Shown in pieces: positions 54,802 to 64,000 of a stretch of 64,000 bases of DNA; position 1 is the first letter of the stretch, and every line of letters starts with the position of its first letter. The position numbers and the translations under genes are program-made. This DNA is from Mesoterricola sediminis (lineage in GTDB: Bacteria > Acidobacteriota > Holophagae > Holophagales > Holophagaceae), in contig NZ_AP027081.1 of the NCBI RefSeq assembly GCF_030295425.1, positions 2,773,001 through 2,837,000 of the forward strand, read 5' to 3'. The notes beneath the pieces are model-generated. The model did no database searches and had not been told where the DNA came from. It was given only the letters and a program-made list of their open reading frames with translations.

Positions 54802-57072
54802 TCAGGCGCCCGGGTGGGGGGCGTCCCCGGCGATCAGCCACTCCCGGAGCTTGGACCAGCGGCCCTGGGCCTTCACGCCCTGGACGGCGATGGCCACGGC
54901 CTTTTTCTGGCCCACCAGGACCACGAGCTTCCGACCGCGGGTGACGCCGGTGTAGAGGAGGTTCCGGGCCAGCATGGCGTAGTGCTGGGTCATCACGGGG
55001 ATGACGACGGCGGGGAACTCGGAGCCCTGGCTTTTGTGGATGCTCGCGGCGTAGGCGAGCATGATCTCGTCCAGTTCGCCGAAGGCGTAGGGCACGAGCC
55101 TGCCGTCGAAGCTGATGGCGGCCTCGCCGGCGTCCAGGTCCACGGCCGCGACCCGGCCGATGTCGCCGTTGAAGGTCTCCTTGTCGTAGTCGTTGACGAT
55201 CTGCATGACCTTGTCGCCCACCCGGTACGTGTTTCCGAACCGCTCCACCGCGGGCTGCCCGGGCCCCCCGGGGTTGAGGGCTTCCTGCAGGGCGACGTTG
55301 AGGGCCCGGGCCCCCACCGCGCCGCGGTTCATGGGGCAGAGCACCTGGACATCCCGGACGGGATCCAGGCCGAACCGCGCGGGAATCCGGTGGCGCACGA
55401 TCTCGAGGATCCGGGCCACGGCGGTCTCGGGCGCGTCGGCTTCGACGAGGTAGAAGTCCGTCGGCCGGTCCCGGGGCACGTCCCCTTCGGGCATCTGGCC
55501 CCGGTTGATGCGGTGGGCGTTCACGATGATCCGGCTCTCCGCCGCCTGGCGGAAGATCTCCGTGAGGCGGGTCACGGGGAGGGTCCCCGAACCGATGAGA
55601 TCGGCCAGGACCTGGCCCGGCCCCACCGACGGCAGCTGGTCCATGTCCCCCACGAGCAGCACCGCCGCCCGGTCCGGCACGGCCTGGAGGAGGGAGGCCA
55701 TCATCGGCACGTCCACCATGGACATCTCGTCCACCACCACCAGGTCCGCGGGGAGCGGGTGATCGGGGCCGCGCTTGAAGCCGCCGCCGGCCGGATCGAA
55801 TTCCAGGAGGCGGTGCAGGGTCTTGGCGGGCAGGTTCGTGCTCTCGGAGAGGCGCTTGGCGGCCCTGCCCGTGGGCGCGGCCAGGGCCACCTCGACGCCC
55901 TTGGCGCCGAGGATCCGGAGGATCGCGTTCACCAGGGTGGTCTTGCCGACACCGGGGCCGCCCGTGATGACCATGACCTTGGAGGCCAGCGTCTGCTTGA
56001 CGGCGGCCCGCTGGCTGGCGGCGAGGGTGACGCCCAGGGTGCCCTCCACCCAGGGCAGGGCCTTCGCCGGATCGATGGCCGGCCAGGGGGGAGCCCCCGT
56101 GCCCAGGGCCCGGATCCGGCCTGCGAGGATCCGCTCGGACCGCCACAGGTGCGGCAGGAAGGCGCACCAGCGCCCGCCGAGGGTGTCCCGGATGACGTTC
56201 CCCTCGGCGACTTCCTCGGCCAGCGCCTCCGCCAGGGGTTCCCGGGGGAGTTCCAGGAGGCGCGCCGCCAGACCCAACAGGTCGTCCTCGGGGAGGGCGC
56301 AGTGGCCGTCGTGGAGGGCCTCCAGGAGGGCGTAGGTGACCCCCGCCCGGGCCCGGAGCATGGAATCGGGCGCGATGCCCAGCTGGCGCGCGATCTGGTC
56401 GGCGCTCTTGAAGCCGATCCCGCGGATGTCCTTGGCCAGGCGGTAGGGGTTCTCGGTCACCAGCGGAATGGCGTCCGCCCCGTAGGTCTTGTAGATGCGC
56501 ACGGCCCGGGCGGTGCTGACGCCGTGGGACTGGAGGAACAGCATGATCTCGCGGACGGCCTTCTGTTCCGCCCAGCCCGCGATGATGCGCCGGGCCCGCA
56601 CCGGGCCGATGCCCGGGATCTCCTTGAGCCGCCCCGGGTCCGACTCGATCAGGTCGAAGACCTGCTCCCCGAAGGCCTTCACCAGCTTCTCCGCGTAGAC
56701 CGGGCCGATGCCGGGGATCAGGCCGCTGCCCAGGTAGGTCTCGATCCCGGCCAGGGTCGTGGGCAGGGTGGCCTTCAGGAAGGCGGCCTTGAACTGGGGC
56801 CCGTGGTCCCGGTGGTTCTCCCAGGTGCCGCTGGCCTGGATCTGCTCCCCGGCCTGGATCGCGGCCACGGTGCCGATGACGGTCACGGGCTCCCGGCGCC
56901 CCCGCACCAGGACCCGCAGCACGGAGAAGCCCGTGTCCGGGTTGTGGAAGGTGACGCGCTCCACCAGGCCCGCGAGGGGCTCCCGCCGGGGCTCCGCGCC
57001 GGGTTCGGGCGTCAGGGGGGCGTCGGGCATCCAGGTCATGGGCAGGGGCGCGGGAGGGGTTCCCGCATCCAT
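54802..57072 (-). CDS. recD2: RecD2-type ATP-dependent DNA helicase
   Basis: 756 aa from ATG 57072 (MTWMPDAP at 57039 is an alternative). N-terminal OB-like part, then helix-hairpin-helix repeats (LIPGIGPVYAEKLVKAFG, EIPGIGPVRARRI, IRGIGFKSADQIA). SF1B core: Walker A TGGPGVGKTTLVNAILR, Walker B LVVVDEMSMVDVPMM, LLVGDMDQLPSVGPGQVL, LTEIFRQAAESRIIVNAHRI, SH3-like insert YRVGDKVMQIVNDYDKETFN, and YAASIHKSQGSEFPAVVIPV plus LLYTGVTRG. RecD2 acts in DNA repair outside RecBCD. The frame stays open to 57987 but has no credible upstream start. Confidence 0.95.
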   Translation of the reverse strand: MDAGTPPAPLPMTWMPDAPLTPEPGAEPRREPLAGLVERVTFHNPDTGFSVLRVLVRGRREPVTVIGTVAAIQAGEQIQASGTWENHRDHGPQFKAAFLKATLPTTLAGIETYLGSGLIPGIGPVYAEKLVKAFGEQVFDLIESDPGRLKEIPGIGPVRARRIIAGWAEQKAVREIMLFLQSHGVSTARAVRIYKTYGADAIPLVTENPYRLAKDIRGIGFKSADQIARQLGIAPDSMLRARAGVTYALLEALHDGHCALPEDDLLGLAARLLELPREPLAEALAEEVAEGNVIRDTLGGRWCAFLPHLWRSERILAGRIRALGTGAPPWPAIDPAKALPWVEGTLGVTLAASQRAAVKQTLASKVMVITGGPGVGKTTLVNAILRILGAKGVEVALAAPTGRAAKRLSESTNLPAKTLHRLLEFDPAGGGFKRGPDHPLPADLVVVDEMSMVDVPMMASLLQAVPDRAAVLLVGDMDQLPSVGPGQVLADLIGSGTLPVTRLTEIFRQAAESRIIVNAHRINRGQMPEGDVPRDRPTDFYLVEADAPETAVARILEIVRHRIPARFGLDPVRDVQVLCPMNRGAVGARALNVALQEALNPGGPGQPAVERFGNTYRVGDKVMQIVNDYDKETFNGDIGRVAAVDLDAGEAAISFDGRLVPYAFGELDEIMLAYAASIHKSQGSEFPAVVIPVMTQHYAMLARNLLYTGVTRGRKLVVLVGQKKAVAIAVQGVKAQGRWSKLREWLIAGDAPHPGA

Positions 57073-57294
57073 GGTAGGGCGGTTCCGGGAACGCGGCACC
57101 CCTGGGCGGCCCGGCGCAAACATGCCCCCCCAGGGGGCGGGGTCCTGAAAGACCTGGGGCCGTGATGCCGAGGAGGCCTTGGGCAGCCAGGGCGTGGACC
57201 CCTTGGAACCTGCCGTCGCGTCCAGGCCGTCCCCCTTCCCCGCCCCCGGGTTCCGTGGTGGAATCAGGGCGCTCCCCCATCCCCCGAGGCTCCC

Positions 57295-57927
57295 GTGTTC
57301 CCCTTGCGATGCCTGTGCTTCCTCACCCTCGCCAGTGCCCTGTCCGCCCAGGGGTGGGAGTACGGCATGACGGTCGGCCGGCAGACCTTCGGCTCCCTGT
57401 CCGCCTCGGACGGGATGCCGGGCTACGCGCCCTCGGGCTCGGTGGCGGGCACGACGGTGGTGTCCGCCCGGCTCGCCTGGACCATCCTGGACACGGACGG
57501 CGGGGAGCTCCAGGTCGCCTGCGCCTTCCAGCCCACCACCACCGCCACGGCGCGGTTCTCCGTGCAGCCGACCACCGCCCCGGGCCTGCCCCGGATCGAT
57601 TCCGGGCCCCTGAACTACCGGTGCGGCTACCATGCCCTCGGCGTCTCGTACCGGACGCCGGGCCGGGTCCGGGCGGGGGTCGGCCTGGACCTGCGCTTCC
57701 AGCGCGTGGACCTGCCCGCCAGCGCCGCCAACGCCGCCGAGACCGCCACCACCGCGGTGCCCTGGATCCGGGGGGGGCTCTACCTCCCCGCGCGCGCCGG
57801 CTGGATCCGGCCGATCGTGGGCGTGGAGGCGGGGCTGGCCCTCCTCACCACCTCCGACGCGGCCCACCCCGCGGGTTCCCTGAGGCCCCGGTCCGAGGTG
57901 GCCCTGTACGCGGGGGCGCGGTTCTAG
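57295..57927 (+). CDS. Small outer-membrane beta-barrel-like protein
   Basis: 210 aa with signal peptide ([20 protein letters not shown]). Mature part shows alternating aromatic/small residue strands ([34 protein letters not shown] with a terminal Phe), as in small outer-membrane barrels. No specific family recognised; it may be a porin-like or structural protein. Confidence 0.65.
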   Translation: MFPLRCLCFLTLASALSAQGWEYGMTVGRQTFGSLSASDGMPGYAPSGSVAGTTVVSARLAWTILDTDGGELQVACAFQPTTTATARFSVQPTTAPGLPRIDSGPLNYRCGYHALGVSYRTPGRVRAGVGLDLRFQRVDLPASAANAAETATTAVPWIRGGLYLPARAGWIRPIVGVEAGLALLTTSDAAHPAGSLRPRSEVALYAGARF

Positions 57928-58015
57928 CCGGCCTGGACCGGGTTCGCCCATCCGCGGACATTCCGCTATTATCCAGAGCGGATTCAACGCTTCAGATCAG
58001 GATTCCGGAGGCCCC

Positions 58016-60283
<2,268 letters not shown>

Positions 60284-60329
60284 AACGGGACCCGGCCCTG
60301 CCCCAAGCTGGAGCCCTGCCGGAGGCCCC

Positions 60330-61154
60330 ATGACCACCCCGCCCCCCATCCTCCTCTCCAACGGCGTCGCCGTGCCCGCCCTCGGCTTCGGGACCTGGCA
60401 GATCCCCGAGGGCCCCGCCGCCTTCGACGCCGTGACCTGCGCCCTCGCCAGCGGGTACCGCCACATCGACACGGCGCGGGCCTATGGGAACGAGGCCAGC
60501 GTGGGCCGGGCCCTCCGCGCCAGCGGCCTGCGCAGGGAGGAGGTCTTCGTGACCAGCAAGCTCCCGGCGGAGGAGAAGGATTCCGGCCGGGTCCTGGCGG
60601 CCTTCGACGCGACGATGGCGGCCCTGGGCCTCGACCAGCTGGACCTCTACCTCATCCACGCCCCCTGGCCCTGGAGCCGCATCGGGCTGGACTGCATGGC
60701 CCAGAACAAGGCCATCTGGAAGGTGTTCGAGCGGCTCTACGCCGACGGCCGCGTCCGCGCCATCGGAGTCTCCAACTTCAACGAGGCCGAATTGGGCGGC
60801 CTCCTGGAGGTGTGCGACGTGGCGCCGATGGTGAACCAGATCCGGTTCTTCATCGGCGACACCCAGCCCTCCCTGGTGGCCTTCTGCCAGGCGCGGGCCA
60901 TCGCCGTGGAGGCCTACTCCCCCCTGGCCACCGGGCGCCTCCTCGCGAACCCCGACCTCGCCAGCCTGGCCCAGCGCCTGGGCGTGACCCTCCCCCAGCT
61001 CTGCCTCCGCCACGCCCTCCAGAAGGGCCTCATCGTCCTGCCCAAGTCGGTGACGCCGGCCCGCATCCGCCAGAATCTGGAGGTGGACTTCCAGCTTTCG
61101 GCCGAGGACATGGCTTGGCTCGATGGCCTGACCGGCACCGTCCCCCGGCGCTGA
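60330..61154 (+). CDS. Aldo/keto reductase
   Basis: 274 aa, NADPH-dependent AKR of the 2,5-diketogluconate/methylglyoxal reductase type. The catalytic tetrad is visible: D47, Y52 (IDTARAYGNEASVGR), K77 (TSKLPAEE) and H110 (LYLIHAPWPW). GVSNFNEAELGGLL and the cofactor-binding LPKSVTPARIRQN are present. Full length. Substrate cannot be told from sequence. Confidence 0.93.
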   Translation: MTTPPPILLSNGVAVPALGFGTWQIPEGPAAFDAVTCALASGYRHIDTARAYGNEASVGRALRASGLRREEVFVTSKLPAEEKDSGRVLAAFDATMAALGLDQLDLYLIHAPWPWSRIGLDCMAQNKAIWKVFERLYADGRVRAIGVSNFNEAELGGLLEVCDVAPMVNQIRFFIGDTQPSLVAFCQARAIAVEAYSPLATGRLLANPDLASLAQRLGVTLPQLCLRHALQKGLIVLPKSVTPARIRQNLEVDFQLSAEDMAWLDGLTGTVPRR

Positions 61155-61209
61155 ACCCGGGCCCTGTCCCCGAAGGCCCGCGTCGGCCGGACGGATGCGG
61201 GGAGACCGC

Positions 61210-62139
61210 CTAGCGGACCTCCCTCAGCTCCACCGTGAGGTGCACGATCTCCTCATGGATGGCCAGGGCGGCGTGGACGGCCTCGGGCGCGAGGCCGGGG
61301 TCGGTGCCGGACAGGGCCAGGATGCAGGCGAAACGGCCCTTGCCCACCTGCCACACGTGCAGGTCCGCGACCTGGACGGCGGGCCCCCACGCCGGATGGG
61401 CGGCCACCACCTCCCGGATCTCGCCGGCCACCGGGGCGTCGTTCTCGGCGTCCAGGAGCACCCGGGAGGTGTCGCGCAGGAGGCCCCGGGCCCAGACCGC
61501 CACCAGGACCGCCCCGGCGAAGCCCATGGCGGGGTCCAGCCAGCGCCAGCCGAAGACGAGGCCCCCGGCGAGGGCGAGAATCGCCAGGACGGAGGTGGCG
61601 GCGTCGGCGAGGACGTGCAGGTAGGCGGAGCGCAGGTTGAGGTCCGCGTGGCCATGCCCGTGGTCGTGGCCGTGGTCGTGGCCGCCGTGGGACTGGCCGA
61701 GGATGAAGGCGCAGGCCAGGTTGACGAGGAGGCCCAGGATGGCGACGGCGATGGCCTCCCGGTAGGCGATGGGGCGCGGATCGAAGAGGCGCTCGAGGCT
61801 GCCCCCCACCATGAGGGCGGCCACCACCAGGAGGAAGAGGGCGCTGGCGAACCCGCCGAGGATCTCGATCTTCCAGGTGCCGAAGGCGTACCGCCCGCTG
61901 CCCGCCTGACGCCGGGCGACCCGGTACGCCAGGGCGCTGACCCCGATGGCCACCGCGTGGGAGCTCATGTGCCAGCCGTCGGCGAGGAGGGCCATGGAGT
62001 TGAACCACCACCCCGCCGCGATCTCCACCACCATGGTGGCCAGGGTGATGCCCAGGACGAGGCGGGTGCCTCGCTCGCCCGCGGCGTTGCCGGTATCGAA
62101 GGCGTGGCTGTGGAGGGGGGGACCGGACAGGGCGTTCAT
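61210..62139 (-). CDS. dmeF: CDF-family metal efflux transporter, DmeF-like
   Basis: 309 aa. Six membrane helices with metal site A in MALLADGWHMSSHAVA and its partner in LHVLADAATSVLAI. FGTWKIEILGGFASALFL and LFDPRPIAYREAIAVA are characteristic of DmeF. A His-rich loop (GQSHGGHDHGHDHGHGHADL) lies between helices 4 and 5. The C-terminal cytoplasmic domain follows. DmeF proteins export Co2+/Ni2+ (also Zn2+) in exchange for protons; no metal regulator gene is beside it. Confidence 0.92.
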   Translation of the reverse strand: MNALSGPPLHSHAFDTGNAAGERGTRLVLGITLATMVVEIAAGWWFNSMALLADGWHMSSHAVAIGVSALAYRVARRQAGSGRYAFGTWKIEILGGFASALFLLVVAALMVGGSLERLFDPRPIAYREAIAVAILGLLVNLACAFILGQSHGGHDHGHDHGHGHADLNLRSAYLHVLADAATSVLAILALAGGLVFGWRWLDPAMGFAGAVLVAVWARGLLRDTSRVLLDAENDAPVAGEIREVVAAHPAWGPAVQVADLHVWQVGKGRFACILALSGTDPGLAPEAVHAALAIHEEIVHLTVELREVR

Positions 62140-62271
62140 GGGTTCCTCCCCCCCAGGAAACCATGAAACCCGGATCCCGGGCACCACCCCGCCGGGGAGG
62201 CTTCGTCCCCGTGGACGACCGCCCTCTCCTGGGGGGAGAATGGGGCATTCCTGCCTTTGAAAGGGTCTGTC

Positions 62272-64000
62272 GTGCTGCGATCCCGCCCCTCCCGTAACCT
62301 GCTGGCCTTCGCGGCCACCTTCGCCTACGGTTGCCTCATGGCCCAGACCCCCACCCCGCCCGTCGCCCCGCAGATCGACCACGTGTCCGTGTGGCACGGG
62401 GAGCAGGTCCACGATCCCTGGTTCTGGCTCCGGGAGAAGGCGAACCCCCAGGTGGTGGCCTACCTGGAGGCGGAGAACGCCTACACGGCCGCCGTCACCC
62501 GCGAGCTCCAGCCCTTCGCCGACGCCCTCTACGCCGAGATGCTGGGCCGGATCAAGCAGACCGACCTGTCCGTGCCCCAGGTCAACCGGGGCTGGTACTA
62601 CTACCAGCGCACGGAAGAGGGGAAGCAGTACCCCATCCGCTGCCGCCGCCGGGCCGGCGCGGACGGCGCCTACGACCCCGCCGCCCCCGAGCAGGTGATC
62701 CTGGACCTCAACGCCCTGGCCCAGGGCCGCAAGTTCCTGGGCCTGGGCGCCACGGCCGTGAGCGACGACGGGCACCGCCTGGCCTACGCCCTCGACACCA
62801 CGGGCTACCGGCAGTACGAGCTCTACGTGAAGGACCTGCGCACCGGCGCGGTCGGCCCCCGGGTGGCGGAGCGGGTGACCAGTGTCGCCTGGGCCGCCGA
62901 CGGCCGGCACCTGTTCTTCGCGACGGAGGATGCGGTCACCAAGCGGTCGGACCGTGTCTGGCGCCTGGATCCCGGGGCCAAGCGGCCCACCCTCGTGCGC
63001 CACGAGCCGGACGAACTGTTCACCACCGGCATCGGCCGCACCCGGGACGGCGCCTTCCTGCTCATGGAGACGCGAAGCACGGACACCTGGGAGACCCGCT
63101 GCCTCCGGGCCGATCGGCCCAAGGGCGCCTTCCGTGCGGTGGCGCCCCGGGAGAAGGGCCACAAGTACGCCGTGGACCACCGGGCCGGCGCCTTCTGGAT
63201 CCGCACCAACCGGGGCGCCGTCAACTTCCGCCTCGTCACCGCCCCCGCCGCCAACCCCGGCCCCCGGGCGTGGAAGGAGGTCCTGCCGGGCCGCGAGGAC
63301 GTGCTGCTCGAGGACATCGACTGCTACCGCGACTTCGTCGTCGCCCAGGAGAAGACCGCCGGCCTCGACCGGTTCCGGGTCTTCGACCCCGCGAAGGGCG
63401 CCTGGCGCGAGATCGCCTTCCCCGAGCAGGTCTACGCGGCCGGGCCCGCGGGAACCCCCGATTTCGGGTCGCGGACCTACCGGATCAGCTACCAGTCCAT
63501 GGTGACCCCCCCCGCCGTCTACGACGTGGACATGGCCACCGGGAACCGCACCCTCCTGAAGGCCACCGAGGTCCTGGGCGGCTACGACCCCTCCAAGTAC
63601 GCCACCGAACGCCTCTGGGCCACCGCCCGGGACGGGGTCCGCGTCCCCCTCTCCATCGTCTACCGGAAGGGCACGCCCCGGGACGGCTCGGCGCCGCTGC
63701 TCCTCTACGGCTACGGATCGTACGGGTACGGCATGCCGGCCTCCTTCCAGAGCCAGCGGCTGAGCCTCCTGGACCGGGGGATGGTCTTCTGCGTCGCCCA
63801 CATCCGCGGCGGGAACGAACTGGGGGAGGGCTGGCACCGGGACGGAATGCTGATGAAGAAGATGAACACCTTCAACGACTTCATCGATTCGGCCGAGTAC
63901 CTCGTGCGCGAGAAGTGGACGTCGAGCTCCCGGCTCGTCATCGAGGGCGGCAGCGCCGGCGGCCTCCTCACGGGTGCCGTCACCAACCTGCGGCCTGAGC
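62272..64000 (+). CDS. S9 family oligopeptidase (oligopeptidase B-like), 5' part
   Basis: First 576 residues; the gene leaves the window. It starts at GTG 62272 with AAAGGG upstream and a signal peptide (VLRSRPSRNLLAFAATFAYG) ending near LMAQ. N-terminal beta-propeller from about residue 30 (DPWFWLREKANPQVVAYLEA, YYYQRTEEGKQYPIRCRR), then the alpha/beta hydrolase part (LLLYGYGSYGYGMPASF, FCVAHIRGGNELGEGWHRDG) with nucleophile Ser561 in EGGSAGGLL. The Asp and His of the triad lie outside. Likely a periplasmic peptidase for short peptides; its metalloprotease neighbours are unrelated. Confidence 0.93.
   Translation, partial: MLRSRPSRNLLAFAATFAYGCLMAQTPTPPVAPQIDHVSVWHGEQVHDPWFWLREKANPQVVAYLEAENAYTAAVTRELQPFADALYAEMLGRIKQTDLSVPQVNRGWYYYQRTEEGKQYPIRCRRRAGADGAYDPAAPEQVILDLNALAQGRKFLGLGATAVSDDGHRLAYALDTTGYRQYELYVKDLRTGAVGPRVAERVTSVAWAADGRHLFFATEDAVTKRSDRVWRLDPGAKRPTLVRHEPDELFTTGIGRTRDGAFLLMETRSTDTWETRCLRADRPKGAFRAVAPREKGHKYAVDHRAGAFWIRTNRGAVNFRLVTAPAANPGPRAWKEVLPGREDVLLEDIDCYRDFVVAQEKTAGLDRFRVFDPAKGAWREIAFPEQVYAAGPAGTPDFGSRTYRISYQSMVTPPAVYDVDMATGNRTLLKATEVLGGYDPSKYATERLWATARDGVRVPLSIVYRKGTPRDGSAPLLLYGYGSYGYGMPASFQSQRLSLLDRGMVFCVAHIRGGNELGEGWHRDGMLMKKMNTFNDFIDSAEYLVREKWTSSSRLVIEGGSAGGLLTGAVTNLRPE

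Noticed and set aside
53657-57280. Very long Pro/Gly/Arg-rich minus-strand frame overlapping recD2
   Set aside because: Out-of-frame shadow; the recD2 frame at 54802-57072 carries all helicase motifs.
62331-63998. 555-codon plus-strand frame starting MPHGPDPHPARR
   Set aside because: Frame-shifted shadow of the S9 oligopeptidase, which reads in the frame starting at GTG 62272.

Overview
The window is a GC-rich (about 70 %) chromosomal segment from a flagellated, type IV pilus-bearing Gram-negative bacterium. The flhA-flhF-flhG-fliA-fliM-fliN/fliY order, a minor-pilin/PilY1 operon and the general protein style suggest an acidobacterium of the Holophagae (Geothrix/Holophaga-like). This assignment is an inference from gene content, not a database result.

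Layout. 1-0.56 kb: 5' part of a lipoprotein gene (minus). 0.65-7.9 kb: flagellar operon flhA, flhF (frame broken in a C-rich stretch), flhG, fliA, fliM, fliN/fliY. 7.95-8.6 kb: small Xre regulator with two small membrane proteins. 8.8-10.6 kb: glmS and a strong terminator. 10.7-19.1 kb: type IV pilus minor-pilin operon fimT-pilV-pilW-pilX-pilY1 (minus), preceded by an AlgR-like LytTR response regulator. 19.8-29.1 kb: a genomic island integrated in tRNA-Val(GAC), bounded by 47-bp direct repeats. It carries a truncated and an intact tyrosine integrase, an Xre/nucleotidyltransferase pair, and an AT-richer block with a Shedu-like nuclease (SduA) and a Gabija pair (GajA/GajB). 29.9-48.7 kb: a RiPP cluster that looks like a lanthipeptide locus. 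It has lanC, lanB, an HlyD-type adaptor, a C39 peptidase-ABC transporter, a second ABC transporter with a C39-like domain, a MutS-like membrane ATPase, a CPBP-like membrane protein and an 83-aa precursor with a Gly-Gly leader and a Cys/Thr-rich core. Two insertion elements have broken this cluster: an IS21-family element with two extra genes sits inside the C39-ABC gene (9-bp target duplication), and an IS91-like element with a tyrosine recombinase sits inside the mutS-like gene. 49.0-54.0 kb: debris, namely an inverted IS91-like end, an M28 peptidase pseudogene, two secreted unknown proteins, an IS3 remnant and an orphan AbiEi-like antitoxin. 54.0-64.0 kb: ordinary chromosome with a zinc-ribbon membrane protein, recD2, a small beta-barrel protein, a hybrid histidine kinase, an aldo/keto reductase, a DmeF-like CDF transporter and the start of an S9 oligopeptidase.

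How it fits together. In the RiPP cluster, LanB would dehydrate Ser/Thr of the precursor, LanC would close thioether rings on its four Cys, and the C39 transporter would cut after Gly-Gly and export the product with HlyD. The IS insertions suggest the cluster is currently silent or degenerating, although the reading frame on either side of the IS21-like element would be restored by exact excision. The tRNA-Val island supplies two known anti-phage systems side by side plus a possible third (Xre/nucleotidyltransferase).
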